This document shows positions 1-7,196 of a stretch of DNA of 7,462 nt, one piece after another. The stretch is from Planctomycetota bacterium (GTDB taxonomy: Bacteria; Planctomycetota; SZUA-567; JAFGNG01). Position 1 is the stretch's first letter, and every line of letters begins with the position of its first letter. Below the pieces are notes generated by a model. The model was not told the origin of the DNA. It was given only the letters and a program-made list of their open reading frames with translations, and made no database searches. The stretch spans positions 1-7,462 of the forward strand of contig JAFGNG010000262.1 of assembly GCA_016927125.1 (NCBI GenBank). The letters are read 5' to 3'. A program made the translations under genes and the position numbers.

Positions 1-2
1 AC

Positions 3-1295
3 GCGGCCCAAATGGCCCTGGCGGAGCTCTACCGGCGCGAAGGACAGAATGTCAAGGCTGACGCGGAATACGCGGATGTCTATGATAAATTACAGCAGAA
101 ATACCTGGATGATTCCAGCAACCTCGGGACTAACTACCTCCTGGCGCGAGCCGCCATGGGGGCGGGGGAGTATGATGGCGCGGTGCTGGCCTATGAGCGA
201 GTCTTGACCGCCAAGCCCGATCTCGACCGGGTGAGAATGGATCTTGCGGCGGCCTATATCAAGCTGGACGCCAAGGCCATGGCGGAGCTGGAATTCCAGA
301 CAATTGTTAATGACACTCCGGATGACTCCTTGCGCCAAGACGCGCAGGCCTGGCTAGATTCCATGCATGGAGCTGATCAAAAGCATTTACTATTCGGCTC
401 CTTATCTACTGCGTATGTCCGAGACTCCAATCCGCGTTCCGATCCCGTTTCCACCAGGATTCCAACCACTACAGGAGTTTATTACCTGGACGAGGATCTT
501 GCGCACGAGAAGGTGGATTACGCAAATTATTATTCCGCGGTCCTGCGACATATCTACAAAACCCCGCTGGAACCGCTGGACTGGCGCACCACCTTCATCT
601 GGTTCGGCTCGCATTACCATCACCTCGACAGTGAGGACGGCAATTATTATTCTATTAAATCAGGCCCCGGCGCCAGCATCGGGAACTGGGACTTTGAGCT
701 TAGCGGACTGCTCAATGCTTATGAAGAGGACTGGCAGACCTATAGCAAGGGTCACGGCGCAGAGGTTACGATCCGCTACCTGCTTAATGATCATGTAATG
801 CTGGGTTGGGCCTATAAGCTGGAGAACAAGAAGCTCTACCAGGACCGGAACACCGATGCCCGCAACCACAGCCTCTCCTTCCTGCCCGCAGTCATCTGGG
901 GTAAAGATGGGAAGAACCTGCTCAGCTTTGATATTAATTACCAGGCCGAATACAACCAATCTGGTGGCGATTATCGCGAAGCAGTGGAAATGACCCGGCT
1001 GCGCGATACCTTTCACTCCATGGGGGGTGAAGTGCGTTACAGCCGCAAACTTGGCTGGGGGTTGAAGCCACATGTCCGATATGGTTTCCGTGAAGTTCGA
1101 TATACCGCGCGCAATTCTCTCTTCGAAGAGCCGCGCGAGGACCATGTGCATACTTATGAAGCCGGCATTACCAAGGAATTGCCGAGGAATTTTTCTGTAG
1201 ATCTTACCCATACGCGGATCAGGGCATACTCCAACAGCCCGGTCGATGATTACAGGCGAAACCTGACCGGGATCTCTGTGAAGAAGGTGTTCTGA
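3..1295 (+). CDS. TPR plus outer-membrane beta-barrel protein, Slam/T11SS (DUF560)-like, 5' partial
   Basis: The reading frame is already open at the first complete codon (base 3, Ala-Ala-Gln before the first Met at base 12), and the protein starts mid-way through a helical repeat. The true start therefore lies upstream and 430 residues are visible. Numbering from base 3, residues 40-73 and 74-107 are two adjacent 34-residue TPR units (for example AAMGAGEYDGAVLAYERVL), preceded by part of another helix pair. From about residue 128 the sequence changes to alternating aromatic and polar beta strands, opening with a GSLSTAYVRDSNP segment. The 'DSNP' after the first strand is common in TPR-barrel outer-membrane proteins. 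The protein ends in KKVF, the C-terminal Phe typical of BAM-inserted barrels. Slam proteins have periplasmic TPRs and an outer-membrane barrel that moves TbpB-like lipoproteins to the cell surface. The next gene encodes a candidate cargo 58 bases downstream, which favours this reading. Alternatives are a TPR-barrel polysaccharide exporter or another unnamed family. The barrel is secure; the Slam assignment is moderate. Confidence 0.72.
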   Translation, partial: AAQMALAELYRREGQNVKADAEYADVYDKLQQKYLDDSSNLGTNYLLARAAMGAGEYDGAVLAYERVLTAKPDLDRVRMDLAAAYIKLDAKAMAELEFQTIVNDTPDDSLRQDAQAWLDSMHGADQKHLLFGSLSTAYVRDSNPRSDPVSTRIPTTTGVYYLDEDLAHEKVDYANYYSAVLRHIYKTPLEPLDWRTTFIWFGSHYHHLDSEDGNYYSIKSGPGASIGNWDFELSGLLNAYEEDWQTYSKGHGAEVTIRYLLNDHVMLGWAYKLENKKLYQDRNTDARNHSLSFLPAVIWGKDGKNLLSFDINYQAEYNQSGGDYREAVEMTRLRDTFHSMGGEVRYSRKLGWGLKPHVRYGFREVRYTARNSLFEEPREDHVHTYEAGITKELPRNFSVDLTHTRIRAYSNSPVDDYRRNLTGISVKKVF

Positions 1296-1340
1296 CTCTT
1301 TAATGCTTCCGGCACAGACCCGGATGGTGGAATCATATTT

Positions 1341-1347
1341 AGGAGGG
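1341..1347 (+). promoter_or_regulatory. Shine-Dalgarno site that fixes the FecR-protein start
   Basis: The bases AGGAGGG end seven bases (counted from AGGAGG) before the ATG at 1354. An in-frame ATG at 1303 would add 17 residues without signal-peptide character and lacks a comparable site. The 1354 start gives a Lys-Lys-led signal peptide at once, so it is preferred. No terminator separates this site from the upstream gene, which suggests co-transcription. Confidence 0.85.
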
Positions 1348-1353
1348 AAAACG

Positions 1354-4140
1354 ATGAAGAAATATTTAACCTTATGCATCTGCTTGATGTTATTTTCCTG
1401 CTTGCTGTCTACCTGTGCTTTCTGCGCGGAAGAACCGCAGGCAGAAGAGGCGGCAGCGGTCGCCAAGGTGATTGCCAGTATCGGGACGGTAACGGCGAAG
1501 CAGCCGGAGGCCCCGGTGCGGGAACTGGCCAATGGCAGCCCTATTTACTCGGGCGATGTCATTAAGACCAAGTCCGCCAGCAAGGTCCAGATCCAGTTCA
1601 TGGACTTCACTATTATCAGCATCGGTCCCAAGGCGACCATGACCATCGATAACTTCTTCTTTGAAGAAGGCAACTCCGGCAGCCAGTGCGACACCAGTGT
1701 GCTGGAGGGCGCCTTCAAGATCGTGGGCGGCAAGATCAGCAAAATGGCGCCGGACCAGATCAAGGTCAAGACCCCCAGCGCCACCATCGGCATCCGCGGT
1801 ACCATGGGTGTCGGTTCCGCTGATGACGGCAGCACCACCATGATTTTCATGGGCGGCGGCGCGATTTCCGTGCGCGGTGTGGCGACCGGCGCTTCCGCCG
1901 GTGCTGACGGCCCCGCTGGACCGGGCGGGCCAGGAGATCTCGGCCTGCAGGTGCTTACCGGCCAGCCCGGTATGGGTGTGACCACACAGCAGGGTTTTGC
2001 CCCTCCGCCCCCGCACATGTTTGATCCCAATTTTATCTTCGGCCTGCTGGACGCAACCTCCGTACCCGGTGCTGGTGACGATGATGATGATGGCGGCGCG
2101 GTCGGCTATATCGGCGATGATGATGACGGCGATGATGATGACGGCGGCACCTTGCCGGCCCTGCCAGACCTTCCCGACCGGCCTTTCGATCTCAGCAGTA
2201 TTGATCCCGGCGGTGAACAGGGCGTTAAAACTTATAACTTTGAAGCCTATGGCCTGGGCGTGCTGGAAAAAGCTTATACTGGTAGCGGCTTTAACTTCAG
2301 TCTCTGGTACCCCCTGAAAGGCGAGATCGAGGATTTCACCTCCAAGGGCGGTTGGCTGCATGCGCCCGGCGACTATCCCGGCGCCTGGAATAATGTAAAT
2401 ATTTACCCCTCTGTGCCGGTGAATCCGGATGGGATTTATAATAATATTCCAGAATTTGAACTCTTTACCGATACGCTGGTATTTGATGGCAATCCGCATG
2501 ATGTCAACGTGATGGTAAGCCATGATAACCTGGGCGAGTTTGCATACATGCTGCGCGCCTCTGCTGAACCCATGGAGAAGGAAGTCTTCCGACAGAATCT
2601 GGGAACCCCTGCAAGCGTTGAATATGGCTATTATGGCATGACTTATGCCGGCTTGCCCTCCGGGGACCTTCCTGACAACCAGGTCTTGCGCTACGGGGCC
2701 CTGGGGACGTTCAGCGAAAACCTGGGCAATTATTTCGTGGTTCACGAAGAACCCCCGGCCAGCTTTGATGTCGAGTTGGGCGCTGCCGGAGTTGCGGTCA
2801 ATACTGAAAATCAACGCTGGATCGGTGTCTTTGATAACTCCGGTACTTCCTTGCACGATGGTTCGCACATTGCTTTCGGCTCGGTTGATGATGAGGGCAT
2901 CCTCACCGGCCAGGTCTTCCTGCAGGAAGTTCTGCAAGATACGCCGGATATTGACGATTATGAACCTGATTATATCACGGGTGAAGTCCAGGGACAACTC
3001 TTCGGCCATGAGTACCAGGGCATTGGCCTGCATGGCAGCGGTACCGGTAATATTCAATATCCGCAAGTTGATGCTATGACCGACTGGGATGTGATTGCGG
3101 CCGCGTACCTCGACAAAGACAAGACTGAATCCGCCACCGCCGGGGTAATTACCCATGATTCCGGGTTTGTAGCCGGAGTTGCTTTGGATGGCCAGGGAGT
3201 CGTAGAGGCAGATAACGGATTAATCTATTCTGGCCACATCTTGCTCGGTGAAGGCGACGATGATGATGACGACGACGAAATAAGCGGGCCGACCTTCTGG
3301 CATAACACCAATCCGGAAGCGGTCAGCCTTACCCTCAATGATTCCAGCGAGGGCGGGGCCCAGGGCCTGGTCCACGGCAATCTGGGCGCGGATGAATATA
3401 CCGCCGATGGCGTTGCCACCGGCAACTCCATGGCTCTGATCCTGGGTGATGATGAATCGGAAGAGAATTCCGCCTTTGTTACCCCGGACCTCTATGCCAG
3501 CCTGGTTACAGACGGCGTTGTCGACAATCATACTCTCATGGCCGACGGCAGTTACATTGTTGCTTATCCAATCGCGGAACTGGAAGATAAGCCGTGGATC
3601 TCCATGGGCGGACTCGCGGTCCATTATGCTGACGAGGGCGGACAGGAAAGGATTCTACCACGCTTGTTCTCATTCTTCGTCTCCGGTACCAAGGCTGAGA
3701 TCGACGAGGTAATGTACGCCAATATGAGAAGCAACCACGTGGTCGGTTATTACCACGGGCCGGCGTTGGGCGCTTATCTCACTGGAAACAATCTTTACAG
3801 CCTTTCTGGCACTAATGATGCCACTGTGGATTTCAACTCCGAGCAAATCAATAGCATCTTCAACCTCTCCGATAACCAGGCTATCAGCAACCATGTCCTG
3901 ACCGCTGCCGGAGGCGTTAACCAGAACGGATTCAATGGTTCGATTACAGGCTGGACTGTCAACGGGGCGGCTGTCAATCTCAATGGCAACAGCCAGATGA
4001 ATGGCGGATTTTACGGCTCAGCCTCCGCTACCGAAGCCCCGGCTTCCATCGGCGGTAATTTCTCCGCCAGCCATTCTACTGGCGAAGGTGGAGCTATTAG
4101 CGGTACTTTCGTAGGAAACTCCTACAGCCCGGCTGATTAA
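1354..4140 (+). CDS. Exported FecR-domain protein with C-terminal TbpB-like beta-barrel, candidate Slam/T11SS cargo
   Basis: The protein has 928 residues. Residues 1-25 are a Lys-Lys-led hydrophobic signal peptide with five Cys. LFSC (Cys16) is a weak lipobox and AFC/A a possible SPase I site, so lipidation is unresolved. Residues about 38-160 match the FecR fold: G44-TV, G67-D68, the alternating strand KVQIQFMDFTIISIGP, then TPSATIGIRGTM at 140-151, the hallmark end of this domain. Then come a short Gly-X-Y run (183-194), a Pro-rich patch, Asp clusters (242-246, 255-263, 635-641) and a long beta-rich middle. Residues about 818-921 alternate beta strands and end with NGGFYGSASATE, GGNFSAS and GAISGTFVGN. 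That order resembles the GGFYGP-A-E / GG-F / G-F-G end of TbpB-type barrels. Classical FecR is an inner-membrane anti-sigma regulator; here I see no anti-sigma segment, no sigma-factor gene and no TM helix after the signal peptide. It follows a Slam-like gene by 58 bases and precedes a terminator. The FecR call is strong, the barrel call moderate, and the secretion role is inference. Confidence 0.8.
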   Translation: MKKYLTLCICLMLFSCLLSTCAFCAEEPQAEEAAAVAKVIASIGTVTAKQPEAPVRELANGSPIYSGDVIKTKSASKVQIQFMDFTIISIGPKATMTIDNFFFEEGNSGSQCDTSVLEGAFKIVGGKISKMAPDQIKVKTPSATIGIRGTMGVGSADDGSTTMIFMGGGAISVRGVATGASAGADGPAGPGGPGDLGLQVLTGQPGMGVTTQQGFAPPPPHMFDPNFIFGLLDATSVPGAGDDDDDGGAVGYIGDDDDGDDDDGGTLPALPDLPDRPFDLSSIDPGGEQGVKTYNFEAYGLGVLEKAYTGSGFNFSLWYPLKGEIEDFTSKGGWLHAPGDYPGAWNNVNIYPSVPVNPDGIYNNIPEFELFTDTLVFDGNPHDVNVMVSHDNLGEFAYMLRASAEPMEKEVFRQNLGTPASVEYGYYGMTYAGLPSGDLPDNQVLRYGALGTFSENLGNYFVVHEEPPASFDVELGAAGVAVNTENQRWIGVFDNSGTSLHDGSHIAFGSVDDEGILTGQVFLQEVLQDTPDIDDYEPDYITGEVQGQLFGHEYQGIGLHGSGTGNIQYPQVDAMTDWDVIAAAYLDKDKTESATAGVITHDSGFVAGVALDGQGVVEADNGLIYSGHILLGEGDDDDDDDEISGPTFWHNTNPEAVSLTLNDSSEGGAQGLVHGNLGADEYTADGVATGNSMALILGDDESEENSAFVTPDLYASLVTDGVVDNHTLMADGSYIVAYPIAELEDKPWISMGGLAVHYADEGGQERILPRLFSFFVSGTKAEIDEVMYANMRSNHVVGYYHGPALGAYLTGNNLYSLSGTNDATVDFNSEQINSIFNLSDNQAISNHVLTAAGGVNQNGFNGSITGWTVNGAAVNLNGNSQMNGGFYGSASATEAPASIGGNFSASHSTGEGGAISGTFVGNSYSPAD
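2077..2142 (+). repeat. GAT/GAC codon tracts encoding Asp clusters
   Basis: Two in-frame runs of mostly GAT codons encode five Asp (2077-2091) and then Asp4-Gly-Asp4 (2116-2142), separated by a Gly-rich spacer. A third run of seven Asp codons lies at 3256-3276. The trinucleotide unit means slippage would change length but not frame. The first two tracts form a linker between the FecR part and the rest of the protein. Metal (Ca2+) binding is possible, but no canonical RTX nonapeptide or EF-hand is visible. Confidence 0.7.
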
Positions 4141-4170
4141 AACTACAGTTGGAGACCCCTTAATCTTTCT

Positions 4171-4200
4171 AAACCCTCTCCGGACACGGGGAGGGTTTTT
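4171..4200 (+). terminator. Rho-independent terminator after the FecR-protein gene
   Basis: The left arm AAACCCTCTCC (4171-4181) pairs with the right arm GGGGAGGGTTT (4188-4198), giving 11 base pairs with one G-U wobble around a six-base loop (GGACAC). A run of five T (4196-4200) follows. The hairpin starts 30 bases after the stop codon at 4138-4140. It should end the two-gene transcript and separate it from the gene at 4345. Confidence 0.9.
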
Positions 4201-4245
4201 ATTGCAGTGGATTTAGCATCTCCCTGATAATTATCTTTTTGCTCC

Positions 4246-4281
4246 TTTATCCGCGGTAGTCATTTTCATATAAATTATATT
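4246..4281 (+). promoter_or_regulatory. Candidate promoter in the AT-rich gap before the 644-residue gene
   Basis: The gap between the terminator and the ATG at 4345 is AT-rich. TATAAA (4269-4274) is a 5/6 match to a sigma70 -10 box and has TTTATC (4246-4251, 3/6 to a -35) 17 bases upstream. TATATT (4276-4281) is a second -10-like hexamer without a recognisable -35. Because a strong terminator lies just upstream, some promoter is expected here; which hexamers are used is uncertain. Confidence 0.3.
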
Positions 4282-4344
4282 AATCTGGATGGTCAATTAA
4301 TAAGTGTGTTGAAGGCAATATTTTCCTAAAGAGGCTGCAATCGC

Positions 4345-6279
4345 ATGGTTGCTAAGATTTTAAAAAATCTATTTCTCGCCCTTATTATCACAGGGCTTTT
4401 AATTGCTCCTGGGTCGGGCGCAGAGGCTACTGCTAAAAATTATGCCGGTCAATTTCCGTCCCCAAGCAATGGACCGCAGACTCTCAATCCCCTTGACCAA
4501 AGCCCTAATCTCCTTTTGCTTCTCAGGATTGCCAACCTTCATGACCTGGGCGAAAAGGCCGATGCCTTGCAGCAGGCGGTCCTCCCGGGGGAGGGCGCGC
4601 GGACGCCCGGCTTATTGCAGGCGCTGGGAAATTACCTGCGCAATCCCGGACTGGACAATATCCCGGAAGACGGCTGGTTTGAATTATTGCTCTTCGCCCC
4701 ACGGGAAGATCGCCTCTCCCAGTTGGTGGTGGCCTTTCCGGTGAAGGAAACCCAGACCTACATCCGCCTGCTGTCCAACCGCCCGTCCATGTCCAGCCAG
4801 ATCGATGCGGAAGGGATTATACACTTGCGGGAGCAGGAGGTGGTCAGCACGGATCTCTATCTTTGCGCCACCAGCAAGCGCATCGCGATCTTTGGTTCCA
4901 ACCGCGCTGCGGTTACTAACGCCAGGCTGCTGTATGAAAAAACCGGTGACAGCCTCGCCCCCAATCTTCCTGGGGATGTGAATGTCTATCTCCACCAGAA
5001 GAGGTTTATTAGCACGTATGTAACCAATATTAGTACAGCCCTAAAGCAACTGCAACGTGATTTCGTAGCGGATCTCTCCCCTGGACGCAGCGGGCTCACT
5101 GAATCCGCCAGCCGCGTAGTCGGGGAGGCCTTGGCAAACTTGAAAAACTTGGGGGAAGAGATCTCTAAGATTCATCTCTCCCTGGAGATTACAAACCGCC
5201 TTCGCTTACCCAAAGCTGAAAATCCTGGCTGGGAGAATATCTCTGGAAATGAAGTTTTGGCTCTTGCTGAAATCGATCTGGAACCAGGCAATATCTCCAG
5301 GTTTTTGCATAGCGCCGTCCCCCGCCAGGTAGAACTGCTCAAATTCCTGCCCCCGGAAAGCATCGCTTGCGAGTGGTCTTCGTATGAAGCAAACGGCTGG
5401 GCACAGCTTATCTCCGGGATAACCGGTTCGATGGAAACCGGTTTTAATGAACCGCTTGATCCTGTCTCCCAGGAAGCCTTGCAGCAATTACTCAGTAGCT
5501 TCCTGGATTTAGGAATAACCGAAGTGGCAACCGCCACTGTAGCGCCGCCGGAGGCAAGCCCGGATTTGGATTACCAGCATACCCCGAGCCACTTTATCCT
5601 TGCCGCTCTCACCAAGCTGGCCGATTTTAAGCAATTTTTAAATGAGCTCGAAAACACTTTTGCCGCAGAGAGCCCGGTCGTGTCATTTTTGAATCATAGC
5701 GGCATGGCCATTAAGCTTGAAAGAAAACCGTGCCTTGTCCTCGATCATGACGCAGAAGCTATTTCTTTTACGATTTCTATCTCCGGCAAGGAAGAACCTG
5801 GTGAGGCCAGGCCGATCCCCTTAGTGCTGTCGGGTTCATACCTGGTCTTGCTTTCAGGCAATCTTCTGGTATGCGCAACCGGGCCCCAAGCAGAAATTTT
5901 ATTAAAGGATTATATTGCCTCGCTTAATAATCAATCTGCCAGGTTTGCTACTTCTCCTTTTGGCATGATTTCCCTGCAGCAAATCCACGAAGATCGCCTG
6001 GTCTGGGCGGGTATGCTTGCGCCGCTGCCATATCTCAAAATGGCAATGGGTTCTACTTCCTCAATCAGCAGCACTTTGGGATCAAAGGATCTTTTCCAAA
6101 ACCGCGAGGGAGGATTCTCCGGGTTTTCTCCAAGACTTCATAACTCGCCTTTTATCATGATGTTAACCGCCGAAAAAGTCGACCGGGAACCAGTTGCAAG
6201 GGTGGCTTTTCACCTGCCGTACGATTCGTTACGACTCTTACTCCACGCTTTGTTGACAGACACTTCTAAAAACGAGTAA
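4345..6279 (+). CDS. Secreted protein of unknown function (644 residues)
   Basis: I do not recognise a named family with confidence. Residues 1-26 form a classic Sec signal peptide: Lys near the N-terminus, the hydrophobic stretch LFLALIITGLLIA, and likely cleavage at GSGA/E. There is no lipobox Cys and no further obvious TM segment, so a soluble periplasmic or exported protein is expected. The body mixes helical stretches with short beta strands. Two parts look related: residues 171-198 (DLYLCATSKRIAIFGSN and following) and 499-523 (YLVLLSGNLLVCATGPQAE and following), each after a strand-rich segment and each ahead of a helix. This suggests two similar domains. The general pattern (Leu-Pro-Pro-Glu-Ser before a strand at about 342, 'FILAALTKLADFKQFLNELE' later) loosely recalls DUF3352-type proteins, but that is only a resemblance. 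The start is supported by GAGG at 4331-4334, ten bases upstream, and by the signal peptide. The gene stands alone between a terminator and a 108-base gap before the pseudopilins. Confidence 0.85.
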   Translation: MVAKILKNLFLALIITGLLIAPGSGAEATAKNYAGQFPSPSNGPQTLNPLDQSPNLLLLLRIANLHDLGEKADALQQAVLPGEGARTPGLLQALGNYLRNPGLDNIPEDGWFELLLFAPREDRLSQLVVAFPVKETQTYIRLLSNRPSMSSQIDAEGIIHLREQEVVSTDLYLCATSKRIAIFGSNRAAVTNARLLYEKTGDSLAPNLPGDVNVYLHQKRFISTYVTNISTALKQLQRDFVADLSPGRSGLTESASRVVGEALANLKNLGEEISKIHLSLEITNRLRLPKAENPGWENISGNEVLALAEIDLEPGNISRFLHSAVPRQVELLKFLPPESIACEWSSYEANGWAQLISGITGSMETGFNEPLDPVSQEALQQLLSSFLDLGITEVATATVAPPEASPDLDYQHTPSHFILAALTKLADFKQFLNELENTFAAESPVVSFLNHSGMAIKLERKPCLVLDHDAEAISFTISISGKEEPGEARPIPLVLSGSYLVLLSGNLLVCATGPQAEILLKDYIASLNNQSARFATSPFGMISLQQIHEDRLVWAGMLAPLPYLKMAMGSTSSISSTLGSKDLFQNREGGFSGFSPRLHNSPFIMMLTAEKVDREPVARVAFHLPYDSLRLLLHALLTDTSKNE

Positions 6280-6282
6280 ATA
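6253..6282 (+). promoter_or_regulatory. Candidate promoter overlapping the end of the 644-residue gene
   Basis: A perfect TTGACA (6253-6258) lies in the last codons of the upstream gene. At 18 bases spacing is TAAATA (6277-6282), a 3/6 match to the -10 consensus that overlaps the stop codon. If used, it would give the pseudopilin gene a leader of about 100 bases. The -35 match alone could be chance, and the -10 is poor. Confidence 0.28.
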
Positions 6283-6374
6283 TTTCACCCCCCTAAAGCC
6301 GATAACTTAAAGAGAAAAAACAAGATAGCGCTAATCCATCCCCAGGTTGGATTTGCAATTGGTTTCTGGTGAAT

Positions 6375-6380
6375 AAGGGG
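6375..6380 (+). promoter_or_regulatory. Ribosome binding site of the first pseudopilin gene
   Basis: AAGGGG ends seven bases before the ATG at 6388, a moderate Shine-Dalgarno match at good spacing. It supports this start, which also gives the short leader expected of a prepilin. Confidence 0.6.
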
Positions 6381-6387
6381 CTTAGAA

Positions 6388-7137
6388 ATGTCGGGAATTC
6401 ATTCCTCCACAGCGTTCACCATGGTAGAGGTTATGGTTAGCGTCACTGTTGTCGGCCTAATGGTGGCACTATTGTTGCCAGTCTTCTCTGACGCGCATGA
6501 ATCAGCCTACGCGCTGGAGTGTATGAATAATATGCGGACAATTGGCTTTGGCAGCGAGCAATACTGTGAAGAATTTTTCGAAATGCCCGCCAATGTCATT
6601 ACCGTCATCACTGATCCCACCATCACCAGCAGGAATTTTAATTCCTCCTATTTTCTTTCCTATGAAGGAGAGGTGACCGGAGCAGGGGTAATGGTGCGAA
6701 CCAGACATATACCACTGGCAGCCATGTATTGCCTCAATGCGAAGGGAACCTATGTCCAACTTGATGAAACTCGGTATCTCTTTGTCGAAAGGCTTGCAAC
6801 TACCAGTCTTTCTTCTCGAACAGCAATATCTTCCTATGTCAAAGCCGGGCGGAATATGTTGGTGCCGGACCCCAGGGGAGGAGAGTTTAACATTGGCATC
6901 AATCCGCGCTTTAGTCAAAACCAGAAAAAGCCGGTTTTCACCGAGTTAATGGCTAATCATAGTGATGGTGTCAACGCGCTCTTTGGTGACTGTCATATTG
7001 AATTTGTTAAAATCAGAAAACAACCCGATTGGATCGAAGGAGATCCGAGAATATTTGAAGAACTCCTTAATCAGCGAGGCCTTGAGATTACTGATATCCC
7101 AGAAGAACGACAGGTTAACCCGGAGGATTTTTTTTAA
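6388..7137 (+). CDS. Pseudopilin-like protein with prepilin N-terminus and degenerate H-X9-DG motif
   Basis: The protein has 249 residues. It has a nine-residue leader, then FTMVE (10-14) and a hydrophobic helix to about residue 31, the class III prepilin signal processed by a PilD-type peptidase. Glu14 is the conserved mature Glu5. The residue before the cut is Ala9 instead of the usual Gly. A C-x-NN-x-R-x-IGFG segment (45-55) follows, with a second Cys at 60, the pattern common in Planctomycetota, Verrucomicrobiota and Lentisphaerota pseudopilins. Near the C-terminus His191 is followed after nine residues by Asp201-Cys202, which matches the H-X9-DG motif of this family with Gly replaced by Cys. 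Such proteins are presumed inner-membrane-anchored periplasmic components of type II secretion or type IV pilus-like assemblies, and often occur in many copies per genome with unknown individual roles. A paralogue starts 59 bases downstream. The family call is firm; the specific role is unknown. Confidence 0.9.
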   Translation: MSGIHSSTAFTMVEVMVSVTVVGLMVALLLPVFSDAHESAYALECMNNMRTIGFGSEQYCEEFFEMPANVITVITDPTITSRNFNSSYFLSYEGEVTGAGVMVRTRHIPLAAMYCLNAKGTYVQLDETRYLFVERLATTSLSSRTAISSYVKAGRNMLVPDPRGGEFNIGINPRFSQNQKKPVFTELMANHSDGVNALFGDCHIEFVKIRKQPDWIEGDPRIFEELLNQRGLEITDIPEERQVNPEDFF

Positions 7138-7196
7138 TTAAATCAGATCCACCCGTTAATCGGTTAAACTAATATTTTTTTATTGTGAACAAAGCC

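Noticed and set aside
1308..1324. Short inverted repeat TCCGG/CCGGA between the first two genes
   Set aside because: Only five base pairs with no T-run, so it is not a convincing terminator or attenuator.
1303..1353. Upstream in-frame ATG for the FecR protein
   Set aside because: It adds 17 residues without signal-peptide character and lacks a good ribosome site, while AGGAGGG sits correctly before the ATG at 1354.
660..1532. Open frame on the - strand (290 codons) spanning the end of the barrel gene and the start of the FecR gene
   Set aside because: It is antisense to two well-supported genes and shows no domain or recognisable start site; read as a shadow.
2077..2142. RTX-type calcium-binding repeats in the Asp clusters
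   Set aside because: No GGxGxDxUx nonapeptide periodicity is present; these are plain Asp runs in Gly-rich linkers.
1390..3156. Long open frame on the - strand (588 codons) opposite the FecR-protein gene
   Set aside because: Its translation is low-complexity, rich in Ile, Ala, Gly and Arg with runs such as repeated Ile opposite the Asp tracts. It has no recognisable domain and mirrors the codon bias of the strong + strand gene.
7154..7180. Possible terminator between the two pseudopilin genes (TTAA repeat followed by seven T)
   Set aside because: The stem is only about four A/T pairs, too weak to support a terminator despite the T-run.
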